64,000 bases of DNA, taken from assembly GCA_964518335.1 (NCBI GenBank), contig CAZFDT010000011.1:34219-98218 (forward strand). Direction: 5' to 3'. Below the pieces are notes generated by a model. The model saw only the letters and a list, made by a program, of their open reading frames with translations. It ran no database searches and was not told the origin of the DNA. This DNA comes from CAZFDT01 sp964518335 (lineage in GTDB: Bacteria; Planctomycetota; Phycisphaerae; Phycisphaerales; Phycisphaeraceae). The stretch's first letter is position 1. Each line of letters starts with the position of its first letter. Below, piece after piece: positions 8,197 to 16,325 of this stretch. Both the position numbers and the translations under genes were made by a program.

Positions 8197-10899
8197 TCAC
8201 GCCGCGTCGGAGTCGATCGTGGCGGGCTCGATGCCGCCGGCGGGCGTGTCGGCCGACACGACGTTGGGGATGTAAGTCTCATCGACGGCGCGGCCGGCGG
8301 CGTTGAGAATCGGTTTGACCGGGTTGGCCTTCTCGTGGTTGGCGAGGGCGATCTCGATCTCTTTCTGCTTGGCTTCGTCGAGGCCGGTGAACCCGGCGCG
8401 GCCGCGACATTTGGGAAAGTTCGAGCAGCTCAGCCACGGGCCTCGCTTGCTGCGACGGCAATTCAGCGGCGACCCGCACTTGGGGCACGCCACGTCCGTC
8501 ACCAGCGGCGGGGGCTTGGGCGGCACGATCGTGCCCTTCTTCGGGTCGAGCTTCACGACGCCCTTGCACTCGGGGTAGCGCGTGCAACTGAGGAACGGTC
8601 CGAATCGCCCCGTCCGCCGCGTCATCCCGCTGCCGCACTCGGGGCAGACGATGTCGGTGAGTTCGGGCGTCTGCGGCTGGCCCTCGCTGTCGATCGGCGC
8701 GGCGTACTTGCAATCGGGGTAGCGCGAGCAGGACAGGAACTTGCCGCTCTTGCCGAAGCGATACACCGTCGGGGCGCCGCACTGGGCGCACTCGAACTCG
8801 GCGGGCTCCGTCACCGCCTTGGCGTGCGTCATATTCTCGTGCGCGTGGTCGAGGTTCTCCTTGAACGGGCCGTAGAACGCCCGCAGCATCGTCACCCAGT
8901 CGTGGTGCTCCTCCTCGACCTTGTCCAGCTCGGTCTCCATGTCGCGCGTGTAGCCGACGTCCATGATGGTGGGGAACGCATCGACGAGCATGTCGGTGAC
9001 GACCTTGCCCAGGTCGGTGGCGCGGAGCCGGCGGTCGCGCATCGACACCTGTTCGACGTACTTGCGGTCCTGGATGGTGGAGATAATCGCGGCGTAGGTC
9101 GAGGGTCGGCCGATGCCTTCCTCTTCGAGCTTCTTCTGCAGCGACGCCTCGGTGTAGCGCGGCGGCGGCGGCGTGAACGACTGCTGTGGATCGAGCGAGA
9201 ACGGGGCGACCGCATCGTCCTTCTTGAGCGTGGCGGGGATCACCAGCTCCTCGCCCTGCGGGACGCCCGCGGCTTTATAGAACCCGTCGAACACCAGCGT
9301 GCGGCCCGTCGCGCGGAACCTCGCATGCGAATGCGGGGCTGCGCCCGATGAACCACTCAGCCCCGCATTCGCATGCGGGGCTACGTCCGCCTCGATCAAT
9401 ACCGTGGTGCTATCCCATTCCGCCGCGACCATCTGGCAGGCGAGGAACCGCTCCCAGATAAGCTGATACAGCTTGAACTGCTCGTCGGTGAGGTGGCCGC
9501 GCAGGCGTTTGGGCGTCAGTCGCACGTCGGTCGGGCGGATGGCCTCGTGGGCTTCCTGGGCGGCCTTGTTGCTCGATGCGTAGAAATTGGGCTTTTCAGG
9601 AAGGTAGCGATCCCCCCACTCCTGGGCGATGTAGTCGCGGGCCATGCTCAGCGCCTCGCCCGACAGGTGGGTCGAGTCGGTTCGCATGTAGGTGATGAGG
9701 CCGGTCTGGCCCTCCTGGCCGTGGATGTCGATGCCTTCGTAGAGTTGCTGCGCGATGCGCATGGTCCGCTGCAGCGGGAAGCCCAGCCGCGTCGAGGCGA
9801 CCTGCTGGAGCGTGCTGGTGATGAACGGCGCCGAGGGGCGCGAGGTCGTGCGCTTCGTCTCGATCGAGGCGATGCGGTACGGCGGGGCCGCGTCGAGCGC
9901 CACGTGACCCTTGTAGGTCGCGAGAAACTTGGCGTTGCCCTTGCCTTTGGGGTCCTGCCATTCCTTGACGTCATCGACAACGAAACCCAGGCTCCGGGCG
10001 ATGGCGATCGCATCGTCGCGATTGCCGGGGCGGAACGCCTCGCCGCCGAGTTCGACCAGTTCCGCCTTGAGCGCCTGACGCTGGCTAAGCCACGCGATGG
10101 TGTCCTTCACCGTCGGCGGCTTGCCCTGCTCGTCCGGCACGTAGAAGCGCGACCACTCCGCCGACAGCGCTTGTGCATTCCCAGGCTGGCAGGCAAAGTA
10201 GCCCGTGATCTTCCAGAACTCTTCGGGGATGAACGCCTCGATGTCGCGCTCGCGTTCGACGACCAGTCGCGTCGCCACGCTCTGCACTCGCCCGGCGCTG
10301 AGCCCCCCCGCCACTTTCTTCCACAGCAGCGGCGACACCTGATAGCCCACGATGCGGTCGAGAATCCGCCGGGCCTGCTGCGCATCGACCTTGGCTGTGT
10401 CGATCTTCCGGGGGTGCGAAAAGGCGTTCTGAATCTCGCCCTTGGTGATCGCGTTGAACACCACACGCTTGGCCTGAGCAATCGGCACGCCCAGCGCCTC
10501 GGCCAGATGCCACGCAATCGCCTCGCCCTCGCGGTCCAGGTCGGTCGCGAACCACACGTCGGCAGCGGACTTCGCCACACGCTTGAGGTCGGCCACCGTC
10601 TTGCGCTTGTCCGGCAGCACCTCGTACGTCGGCTCAAAGCCCTTCTCAATGGCCACCCCAGGCACGTCCTGGCCCTTCACCCGCTTGGGAAGATCGCGTA
10701 CGTGACCCACACTGGCCATCACCACATAGTCCGGCCCCAGGTACTTGTTGATCGTCTTGGCCTTCGTCGGCGACTCGACAATCACCAGATGCTTGCCTTC
10801 AACGTTGCGGGGAGCACCGCCAAATGATCGGCCGCCCTTGCTGCTTCGCGCGGTGCCTGACCGGGTTCGGGACGATTTGGAGGTGGTTCGTTTGGCCAT
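8197..10899 (-). CDS. topA: DNA topoisomerase I with three zinc ribbons and an in-frame palindromic insertion
   Basis: 900 residues; type IA enzyme that relaxes negative supercoils. A basic N-terminal tail is followed by the Toprim domain (HLVIVESPTKAKTI; TDLDREGEAIAWHL), then the cleavage domain with the catalytic tyrosine in GLITYMRTDSTHLS (about residue 404), and three C-terminal C4 zinc fingers starting at about residues 702, 750 and 803 (CAQC, CPEC, CPKC). Residues of about 507-528 (APHANAGLSGSSGAAPHSHAR) come from a near-perfect DNA palindrome at 9319-9380 and interrupt a beta-turn where homologues are compact. The ATG at 10899 follows AAGGG; a TTG lies just before it. Convergent with gap. 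Confidence 0.97.
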   Translation of the reverse strand: MAKRTTSKSSRTRSGTARSSKGGRSFGGAPRNVEGKHLVIVESPTKAKTINKYLGPDYVVMASVGHVRDLPKRVKGQDVPGVAIEKGFEPTYEVLPDKRKTVADLKRVAKSAADVWFATDLDREGEAIAWHLAEALGVPIAQAKRVVFNAITKGEIQNAFSHPRKIDTAKVDAQQARRILDRIVGYQVSPLLWKKVAGGLSAGRVQSVATRLVVERERDIEAFIPEEFWKITGYFACQPGNAQALSAEWSRFYVPDEQGKPPTVKDTIAWLSQRQALKAELVELGGEAFRPGNRDDAIAIARSLGFVVDDVKEWQDPKGKGNAKFLATYKGHVALDAAPPYRIASIETKRTTSRPSAPFITSTLQQVASTRLGFPLQRTMRIAQQLYEGIDIHGQEGQTGLITYMRTDSTHLSGEALSMARDYIAQEWGDRYLPEKPNFYASSNKAAQEAHEAIRPTDVRLTPKRLRGHLTDEQFKLYQLIWERFLACQMVAAEWDSTTVLIEADVAPHANAGLSGSSGAAPHSHARFRATGRTLVFDGFYKAAGVPQGEELVIPATLKKDDAVAPFSLDPQQSFTPPPPRYTEASLQKKLEEEGIGRPSTYAAIISTIQDRKYVEQVSMRDRRLRATDLGKVVTDMLVDAFPTIMDVGYTRDMETELDKVEEEHHDWVTMLRAFYGPFKENLDHAHENMTHAKAVTEPAEFECAQCGAPTVYRFGKSGKFLSCSRYPDCKYAAPIDSEGQPQTPELTDIVCPECGSGMTRRTGRFGPFLSCTRYPECKGVVKLDPKKGTIVPPKPPPLVTDVACPKCGSPLNCRRSKRGPWLSCSNFPKCRGRAGFTGLDEAKQKEIEIALANHEKANPVKPILNAAGRAVDETYIPNVVSADTPAGGIEPATIDSDAA
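9319..9380. repeat. REP-like palindrome inserted in frame in topA
   Basis: Arms of 23 nt (9319-9341 and 9358-9380) are inverted around a 16-nt loop with a single mismatch; each arm is itself nearly palindromic around GCATGCGAATGC. The 62-bp unit keeps the topA frame open on the minus strand and encodes the PHANAG/PHSHAR stretch. Confidence 0.92.
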
Positions 10900-11113
10900 C
10901 AAAACCCTTGCTTACGCTAGGACTGCCAATCATGTTCGGCACCCTTTCCATCGGCGGATCGGGGGCGAACCACTTGAACGTCCAATGGCCTCCGTGTCAA
11001 ATGGAATCTCTAACTATCTGTATTAAATGGCCTTACGCGACAGCGTCTGGATGCGGCGGCGACCCCTTTTATCCTGCCTGACCGGGTGGCGCATTATTCA
11101 GCACCCCGCCCGC

Positions 11114-12208
11114 TTACTGAACCATCAGGCTGACGACTTCCCACAGGCCGGGATAGAGCGTCACCAGCCCTGACGGATGGACACGCAAATCAGCCGTGAA
11201 GGACACTGCCGCGGCGGTAAAGCGGAATGTGTCGTCTGTCAGCCGCTGGTAAGTTTGCTCCAGCGGGGCCAGGTCGAGCTCAGGGAACCGCAGCCAGGCC
11301 ACTCGGGTGCGGCCGACGTCGCCTACATCCAGCCCAAGCCGGCGCAATGGCAGGGTGTTGGTCGCCGGCGTGAACGCCAGGTCGATGTCGTGGCAACCGT
11401 CGAGCTGCGGCGCCGAGCGGCCATTGAGCGTCCACCGGCGTTGTTCGTCAGCGGCGAGGTCCAGTGCGACCGCCCTCGATACAACGTACCCCTTCACCGC
11501 TGCCCGCTCCGTGCGCCATGCCGCGTTGCAGTGAACCATATACTCGAGCCGGCACGGCCTGCCATCGTCCACAAACACCGCCACGCCCGACATGTCCCAA
11601 CCACCATGCGCCGACACGAGCCGTGCCACGTCCGTCCCGATGCCATCGCACCGTCGCCACAACGCCGTCCCCGTGGCGCCGAGGCTCGGTTGCCACCCGG
11701 TCACGTTCGATCGCGGTGGCGGGTGCGTTTGTGAATCTGCTTCCGCCAAGCCGAATTCCCGCATCCAGTAGTCCGCATCCGTCGGCAACGGCGCATCGCC
11801 ACGAATCGGCCGACTCAACAGCCCAGCCATTCTCGCCAGCTCGCCGATGAATGACTCGCACGACATCGCCCGCGCCCGCCGCCGCGTCGCCGCCTTCTGT
11901 ATCTGACGATCGTTGCTGACCACCACCAGTTGCCGCGGCGACGTGTCCGCCTCAATCATGTTGACGATCACCTCGTCGGCCGTCACCCCTGGCCCGGCAT
12001 AGACCAACTCCACGTCGCTGACACTCAAGGTCGTTGGCGCATGCGGCTTCTCCACTCCGTCACAGACAATCCGCACCGCACCCCATCCCCGCCCACGGCG
12101 CCGGGACTGGCCTGCCGCCAACAACGCAATCAACCCCCGCTCATCCAGCCCCGCCAGGGGCTGCGGCATCGTCGTGTGCAGCAGGTTGTAGCAGTCGAGA
12201 ATCAGCAC
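11114..12208 (-). CDS. NYN/PIN-like nuclease domain fused to a DUF1089 (glycolipid-binding-type) domain
   Basis: 364 residues in one uninterrupted frame. Residues 1-160 start LILDCYNLLH and include VCDGVEK, TADEVIVNMIE and VVVSNDRQI, the acidic strand-end pattern of YacP/NYN RNase domains. Residues of about 183-362 match the DUF1089 family (PF06475, putative glycolipid-binding): WRRCDGIGTDVARL, LEYMVHCNAAWRTE, DIDLAFTPATNTLPLRR and LVTLYPGLWE. I know these as separate proteins, so the fusion is unusual. The GTG at 12208 is chosen because the NYN fold begins right there and TACACT lies 6 nt upstream; an in-frame ATG at 12250 is the alternative. No signal peptide. Natural substrate unknown. Confidence 0.85.
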   Translation of the reverse strand: MLILDCYNLLHTTMPQPLAGLDERGLIALLAAGQSRRRGRGWGAVRIVCDGVEKPHAPTTLSVSDVELVYAGPGVTADEVIVNMIEADTSPRQLVVVSNDRQIQKAATRRRARAMSCESFIGELARMAGLLSRPIRGDAPLPTDADYWMREFGLAEADSQTHPPPRSNVTGWQPSLGATGTALWRRCDGIGTDVARLVSAHGGWDMSGVAVFVDDGRPCRLEYMVHCNAAWRTERAAVKGYVVSRAVALDLAADEQRRWTLNGRSAPQLDGCHDIDLAFTPATNTLPLRRLGLDVGDVGRTRVAWLRFPELDLAPLEQTYQRLTDDTFRFTAAAVSFTADLRVHPSGLVTLYPGLWEVVSLMVQ

Positions 12209-12214
12209 CGCCCC

Positions 12215-12220
12215 AGTGTA
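12215..12220 (-). promoter_or_regulatory. -10 box (TACACT) 6 nt before the GTG start of the NYN-DUF1089 gene
   Basis: Minus-strand TACACT precedes the GTG at 12208 by 6 nt, and no Shine-Dalgarno sequence is present. This suggests a leaderless transcript and supports the GTG start. No clear -35 box. Confidence 0.4.
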
Positions 12221-12341
12221 CGCCACCCACCGGGCCGGCCGCCCCGCCATCCGCCGCGTCGCGGTGGCGAACACACCGCGACGCTTGCGACGACCGCGTC
12301 TGGCACGCGGCAAGCGGATGCTCTAAAATACCTGACTCGCC

Positions 12342-12413
12342 GCCACCTTAGCTCAGCGGTAGAGCAGTGCTTTCGTAAAGCACAGGTCTGGGGTTCGAAT
12401 CCCCAAGGTGGCT
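12342..12413 (+). tRNA. tRNA-Thr (anticodon CGT)
   Basis: Cloverleaf: acceptor stem GCCACCT (12342-12348) with AGGTGGC (12406-12412), D arm GCTC/GAGC, anticodon stem GTGCT/AGCAC with loop TTCGTAA, and T arm GGGGTTCGAATCCCC. The discriminator is T-12413 and CCA is not encoded. The anticodon CGT reads ACG. Confidence 0.97.
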
Positions 12414-12462
12414 TGTTATCGTGGGATGCTCAGATGTCCCGTGAGACCTTCACGTCGCCCCC

Positions 12463-12535
12463 GCCACGTTAGCTCAGTTGGTAGAGCAGCGGTTTTGTAA
12501 ACCGCAGGTCGCCGGTTCGAGTCCGGCACGTGGCT
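12463..12535 (+). tRNA. tRNA-Thr (anticodon TGT)
   Basis: Acceptor stem GCCACGT (12463-12469) with ACGTGGC (12528-12534), D arm GCTC/GAGC, anticodon stem GCGGT/ACCGC with loop TTTGTAA, and T arm GCCGGTTCGAGTCCGGC. Discriminator T-12535, no encoded CCA. It lies 49 nt after the CGT isoacceptor and is probably co-transcribed with it. Confidence 0.97.
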
Positions 12536-12625
12536 GTTGAATGCTGTCGCAGGTGCAGGCGGTTGACGAGACAATCTTGGAAATAATCATTAAAAAGTCG
12601 GCGTGGCTCTTGCGTTTTAGGATAA

Positions 12626-12811
12626 ATGGGTAAAATTACCTCATTGCCGGGCGGCTTGTTGTGACGCATTTCGAAGCCGCACGGACGAACCGCTCGGACT
12701 CGGCGTAGGAAGCGGAAGCGCCGACACCGACGGGTGGGCGACGGAGTGGTGAAGTTCATCGCGCGGTTGGACGCTTCGGCGTGGCGGCTATCGTTGCGGC
12801 AGCAGTTGTGA
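12626..12811 (+). pseudogene. Possible small basic protein gene interrupted by an in-frame TGA
   Basis: After the tRNA genes, 411 bp (12536-12946) hold no confident gene. AGGATAA precedes an ATG at 12626 that opens MGKITSLPGGLL and then meets TGA (12662-12664). The same frame then stays open for 48 more codons, encoding a very basic stretch (RTARTRRRKRKRRHRR, then VVKFIARLDASAWRL), to a TGA at 12809. It could be a nonsense-mutated small gene or chance. TGA is the normal stop elsewhere in this window, so reassignment is unlikely. I recognise no family. Confidence 0.3.
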
Positions 12812-12946
12812 CCGCGTGTTGAGATGGTGTCGAACGAACACCAGCGCCAAGCGACGGACGCTGACGCAGGTCACAGGCGATCAGGTTGGCACCCGCAGCG
12901 TCGGGGCAGTTGGACGAATTCACATCCCGCACGAGGAGACGTGGCA

Positions 12947-13186
12947 ATGCAGACTGCACCATTCTCGCAACTCAAGTATCGGTGGAGTGGCAAAGAGGGC
13001 GTGGGGTATGTCGAACTCAAAGGGGCCGGAGCCCAGCACAAGCAGGGGCTGCTGGTACTCGACGATCCGGACAACACGCCCATGCCGTGGCTCGAGGCCC
13101 GCATGGAAGGCATCGAGATTCTCGAGATTGATGCGGCGGCGCGCGAGCTGCTGCACCATGCCGGGTACCGCCTCCAGGGGCTATGA
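12947..13186 (+). CDS. Small conserved-looking hypothetical protein
   Basis: 79 residues starting MQTAPFSQLKYRWSGKEGVG. The ATG follows GAGGAG by about 8 nt, a good ribosome binding site, which is the main reason to call it. The product is acidic and soluble, without signal peptide, membrane segment or cysteine motif (GIEILEIDAAARELLHHAGY near the C terminus). I do not recognise a family and infer no function. Its stop overlaps the 3' end of the convergent kinase-like gene by 6 bp. Confidence 0.6.
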   Translation: MQTAPFSQLKYRWSGKEGVGYVELKGAGAQHKQGLLVLDDPDNTPMPWLEARMEGIEILEIDAAARELLHHAGYRLQGL

Positions 13187-14635
13187 CACCACGGCGCCAG
13201 ACCCTCGGTTTGGCGCCCGCCCCACGCGGCTGAGGCTGTCGATCAGTCCCGTAGTCGCCGCCGCGCCCAGGCGCCACAGGTCCACCGTGGACAGGCCCGA
13301 CGGCGTCGCACGCGACGCGACCGGCAGCAGCAGGCGCCACGGCATCTCCCACATCAGCACCCGTTCGAGCACCGCGGCCTCGACGAGCTGCGACAGCGTG
13401 ACCTGCGGGCACACATCGCCGACCACCCCGTCGAGGGTGAACACGGCCTTGCGGAACAGCATCAACCGATGCGGAAACCGCACGCCCGCCAACGCCAGGT
13501 CATCGGTCAACTGCAATAAGTCCGTGAAGCGGGGCAACGGCTCCAGGCGATGGCCGTCGATCCAGCTTCGCACCACCGGTGCGATTCGCCGCACGCCAGG
13601 CGACTCGATCGCCATGGCGACGATGGCGTCGGTCATCGCCTGCTCGTCGCGCCAGGCAGCCGACACGTACAGCTCGATCAGCAGCCGTCGATCCGCGTCG
13701 GTCAGACGCCCGACCAGGCTCCAGTCCAGGGCGATCAGATGGCCGGCCTCATCGGCGAACAGATTGCCAGCGTGCGGATCGGCGTGAAACAGCCCGTCCG
13801 TCTGTGTCCCCAGCAGTGTGCCGACGACCAGCGCCCGCGCCATCCGTCGCGCCAAGGCGCGCCGATGCACCGAAGCGCACTGCGTGACGCGTACGCCATG
13901 CACCCGTTGCATGGCTGTCACGTGCTCCCCGCCGAACGGCAGCAGCGCGGGCACGATCACGCCGTCGTTTCGCCGCATCGCCGTCGCCGCCGCCGCCAGG
14001 TTGGCTCGCTCCTCGTCGAAGCACACCTCGTGGCGCAGGAGCTCGGCCACGTCGTCGAACGTGCGACGGTACTCGATCGTCGGCAGATCGCCGCGCGCAT
14101 CCAGGTGGTCGGCCAGCTCCGCGAGAATCGTCAGGTCCTCGTCCAGCATCGTCTCGACGCCGGGACGCATGACTTTGAAGACGCCTTCGCCGCCGGACCA
14201 CGACAGGGGCATCACCACGGCAACACTTGCCTCCGCCAGGGGCGTCCTGCCGGGCACGATGGCGAATCGCTCGATGGCCTCGCCCAGTTCGTGCTGGATG
14301 ATCGGCCACAGAGTTGCAACGTTCGTGCGCGGCTCGCGCATCTCCAGCTCCTGCAGCTTGGCGCGGAAGCCCGGCTCCAGTTTGCGGTGCCGCGCAATCA
14401 CCTGACCCAGCTTGTGCAGGGCGGGGCACTGGTGCATCAGCGTCACCAGTCGATCGGCAGGCGCTGCGTCCAACGGCAGCGCCGCCTGAGCATGCACGAC
14501 ATCGCGCAGTCGCAGTGGCGTCAGTCGTCTCAGGAAGAAGTCGATCGCGTCGAGGACGGCCGAGCGATACGCCCCATAGCACTCGGGCACGACGGCCGTC
14601 ACGTCGAAGCACTCGCGCGTCAGGGCGTGGAGCAT
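13181..14635 (-). CDS. ABC1/UbiB-family atypical kinase
   Basis: 484 residues. FHADPHAGNLF (about 281-291) is the catalytic/metal loop and LDWSLVGRL the following DxG-like strand of the ABC1 (ADCK/UbiB) protein-kinase-like family. LHKLGQVIARH near residue 85 corresponds to the KxGQ helix, and LPTIEYRRTFDDVAELLRHEVCFDEERAN to the ExD region. The family supports isoprenoid lipid metabolism such as quinone biosynthesis, usually through ATPase activity. No quinone genes are nearby, and the C-terminal membrane helices of UbiB are weak here. The ATG at 14635 is preferred; an ATG at 14692 would add 19 residues. Confidence 0.85.
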   Translation of the reverse strand: MLHALTRECFDVTAVVPECYGAYRSAVLDAIDFFLRRLTPLRLRDVVHAQAALPLDAAPADRLVTLMHQCPALHKLGQVIARHRKLEPGFRAKLQELEMREPRTNVATLWPIIQHELGEAIERFAIVPGRTPLAEASVAVVMPLSWSGGEGVFKVMRPGVETMLDEDLTILAELADHLDARGDLPTIEYRRTFDDVAELLRHEVCFDEERANLAAAATAMRRNDGVIVPALLPFGGEHVTAMQRVHGVRVTQCASVHRRALARRMARALVVGTLLGTQTDGLFHADPHAGNLFADEAGHLIALDWSLVGRLTDADRRLLIELYVSAAWRDEQAMTDAIVAMAIESPGVRRIAPVVRSWIDGHRLEPLPRFTDLLQLTDDLALAGVRFPHRLMLFRKAVFTLDGVVGDVCPQVTLSQLVEAAVLERVLMWEMPWRLLLPVASRATPSGLSTVDLWRLGAAATTGLIDSLSRVGRAPNRGSGAVVS

Positions 14636-14726
14636 GGCAGTATTTCCGCGTAGCGGGCGCGGGGCAGCCGCCCTCTTCGTCTTGCGCCCCACGGGCGGGT
14701 GCGCCGCTCCCGCGACACGGGAACAA

Positions 14727-15797
14727 TCATTTCGACCGCTCCGCCACCCATTGCACCACCTGGGGCCACAGCTCCTTCTGGGCCCGTCCGCTCACCGCCA
14801 GGCCGATGTGGCCCGATGGGAACGTGATCGCTTTGCGGTCGCTGGAGCTGACCAGATCGTTGAACGGCGCGCTCATGCCGCAGGGCACGAGGTCGTCGTT
14901 GCGGGCCATCAGGTTGAGCACGGGGCAGGTGATGTTCTTGAGGTTGACCGTGTGCTTGCCCACGGGCATGGTGCCTTTGACCAGGCGGTTCTGCTGGTAA
15001 AGGTACTTGACGAACTGGCGATACACCTCGCCGGGCACATCGACGTTGTCGTTGAGCCAGCCCTCCATGGCGAAAAAGTCATCGACGAGCGCCTCATCGT
15101 CCATGCGCTCGATGAAGTTGATGGGCTTTTCGATGAGGTTCTGCACGGGTTTGAGGAACTGGAAGGCAAGCTGCATGTACTGTGCGGGCATGTTGCCGAA
15201 GGCGTCGATGAACTTGTCCACGTCGAAGTATTCGGGCGAGCCCCAGAGGTTGATGAGCCCGTCCTTGGGGGCGAAGTCGATGCCCGCGGTCATGAGGACG
15301 AGGTTCTTGACGCGATCGGGGTGTAGGGCCGCGTACATGGCAGCGATGGTCCCGCCCATGCAGTAGCCGATGAGCGTGACCTTGTCCTGGCCGGTGCGTT
15401 CGCGGACGTAGTCGATGCAGTTGTGCAGGTAGCCGTTGATGTGATCGTCGAGGGCGAGGTGGCGATCCGCGTAGGTGGGATAGCCCCAGTCCACGAGGTA
15501 ACTGTCGATGCCGCCGTGGACGAAGTGGGCGATGACGCTCTTGCCGGGCTTGAGATCGACGATGTACGGCCGGTTGACGAGGGCGAAGACGAAGACCATC
15601 GGCGTCTTGTGCCTGGCTTCGCCGTTGCGGTAACGCAGCAGCTTGACGCGGTCCTCTTCATAGACCACGTCGCTGGGCGTGCATCCTTTTCTGACGCGCT
15701 GGGCGTGAAACCAGAGCTGAGGGATGCGCGTCAGGCGCTTGATATTCGTCAGGCCCTCGTCGATCCATGCCTGTTGTGCTGCGGAGAACGTGGTCAT
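14727..15797 (-). CDS. phaC: Class III polyhydroxyalkanoate synthase, PhaC subunit
   Basis: 356 residues, the short length of class III (and IV) synthases. The lipase-like box GYCMGG contains the nucleophile Cys-146, with Asp in ARNDDLVP (301/302) and His-330 in PSGHIGL completing the triad. It polymerises (R)-3-hydroxyacyl-CoA into granules in the cytoplasm. It follows a phaE-like gene by 6 bp with AGGAG-type upstream sequence, so the two are co-translated partners. It ends the minus-strand run phaP-phaA-orf206-phaE-phaC. Confidence 0.96.
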   Translation of the reverse strand: MTTFSAAQQAWIDEGLTNIKRLTRIPQLWFHAQRVRKGCTPSDVVYEEDRVKLLRYRNGEARHKTPMVFVFALVNRPYIVDLKPGKSVIAHFVHGGIDSYLVDWGYPTYADRHLALDDHINGYLHNCIDYVRERTGQDKVTLIGYCMGGTIAAMYAALHPDRVKNLVLMTAGIDFAPKDGLINLWGSPEYFDVDKFIDAFGNMPAQYMQLAFQFLKPVQNLIEKPINFIERMDDEALVDDFFAMEGWLNDNVDVPGEVYRQFVKYLYQQNRLVKGTMPVGKHTVNLKNITCPVLNLMARNDDLVPCGMSAPFNDLVSSSDRKAITFPSGHIGLAVSGRAQKELWPQVVQWVAERSK

Positions 15798-15803
15798 GGC
15801 GGG

Positions 15804-16301
15804 TTATCTCCTCTTTTTCTGAGGCTTCTGAGCCTTCTGAGGCCTGGGTGACTCTTGGGTGCGGGGCTTCGGCTGGGCGCGGCCGGCGCCGGCGGAAAGC
15901 GCGTCGATCCGCCGCTCCAGTTCTTCGAGCCGGTCGAGCACACGGCTCTCGAAGTGGCGGATCGTGAGCATGAGGTTGTCCACGTCGTCGCGGGCCACGC
16001 CCTGGGCCTCGTGATGGGCGCGGTTGAGGAACTCGTTGACCTGCGTGCGCAGTGTCACTGCAGCGTCCATCGACTGCTTCATCATCTCCAGGAACGCCGG
16101 TGAGCGCATGAACTGCTCGCACTGCTCGCTCATGGCCTTGAACATCGCTCCGCGCACCTGCCGCGCCGCGTCCGGCGGGGCGCTGCCGGGCGACACCGCC
16201 ATGCCCGCCGTCATCATCTTCATGGCGAAGTCGCCCCACATGCGGGTGAAGGCGTCCATCGTCTCATACACGTGTTGCTTGCCATTCTCAGTTTCGGACA
16301 T
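15804..16301 (-). CDS. phaE: PhaE-like subunit of class III PHA synthase
   Basis: 165 residues. An amphipathic helical protein (MDAFTRMWGDFAMKMM; AFLEMMKQSMDAAVTLRTQVNEFLNRAHHEA; a coiled coil RHFESRVLDRLEELERRIDAL) with a Lys/Pro-rich tail. PhaE proteins are poorly conserved but share this helical layout, the C-terminal leucine-zipper-like segment and position directly before a class III phaC. It is shorter than the roughly 350-residue PhaE of Allochromatium. The ATG at 16301 follows AAGGAG by about 7 nt. Function is inferred mainly from context; a phasin-like role is the alternative. Confidence 0.75.
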   Translation of the reverse strand: MSETENGKQHVYETMDAFTRMWGDFAMKMMTAGMAVSPGSAPPDAARQVRGAMFKAMSEQCEQFMRSPAFLEMMKQSMDAAVTLRTQVNEFLNRAHHEAQGVARDDVDNLMLTIRHFESRVLDRLEELERRIDALSAGAGRAQPKPRTQESPRPQKAQKPQKKRR

Positions 16302-16325
16302 GGCTGGCTCCTTCATCCACGACAG

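Noticed and set aside
12469..12759. A minus-strand frame ending RTRTGDLRFTKPLLYQLS
   Set aside because: This string is the well-known artefact of translating the antisense of a tRNA gene; it covers tRNA-Thr(TGT).
12536..12946. Transposase remnant after the tRNA genes
   Set aside because: The region is somewhat richer in A+T and holds an interrupted basic ORF, but I could find no transposase motif, terminal inverted repeats or tRNA-end duplication marking an integration site.
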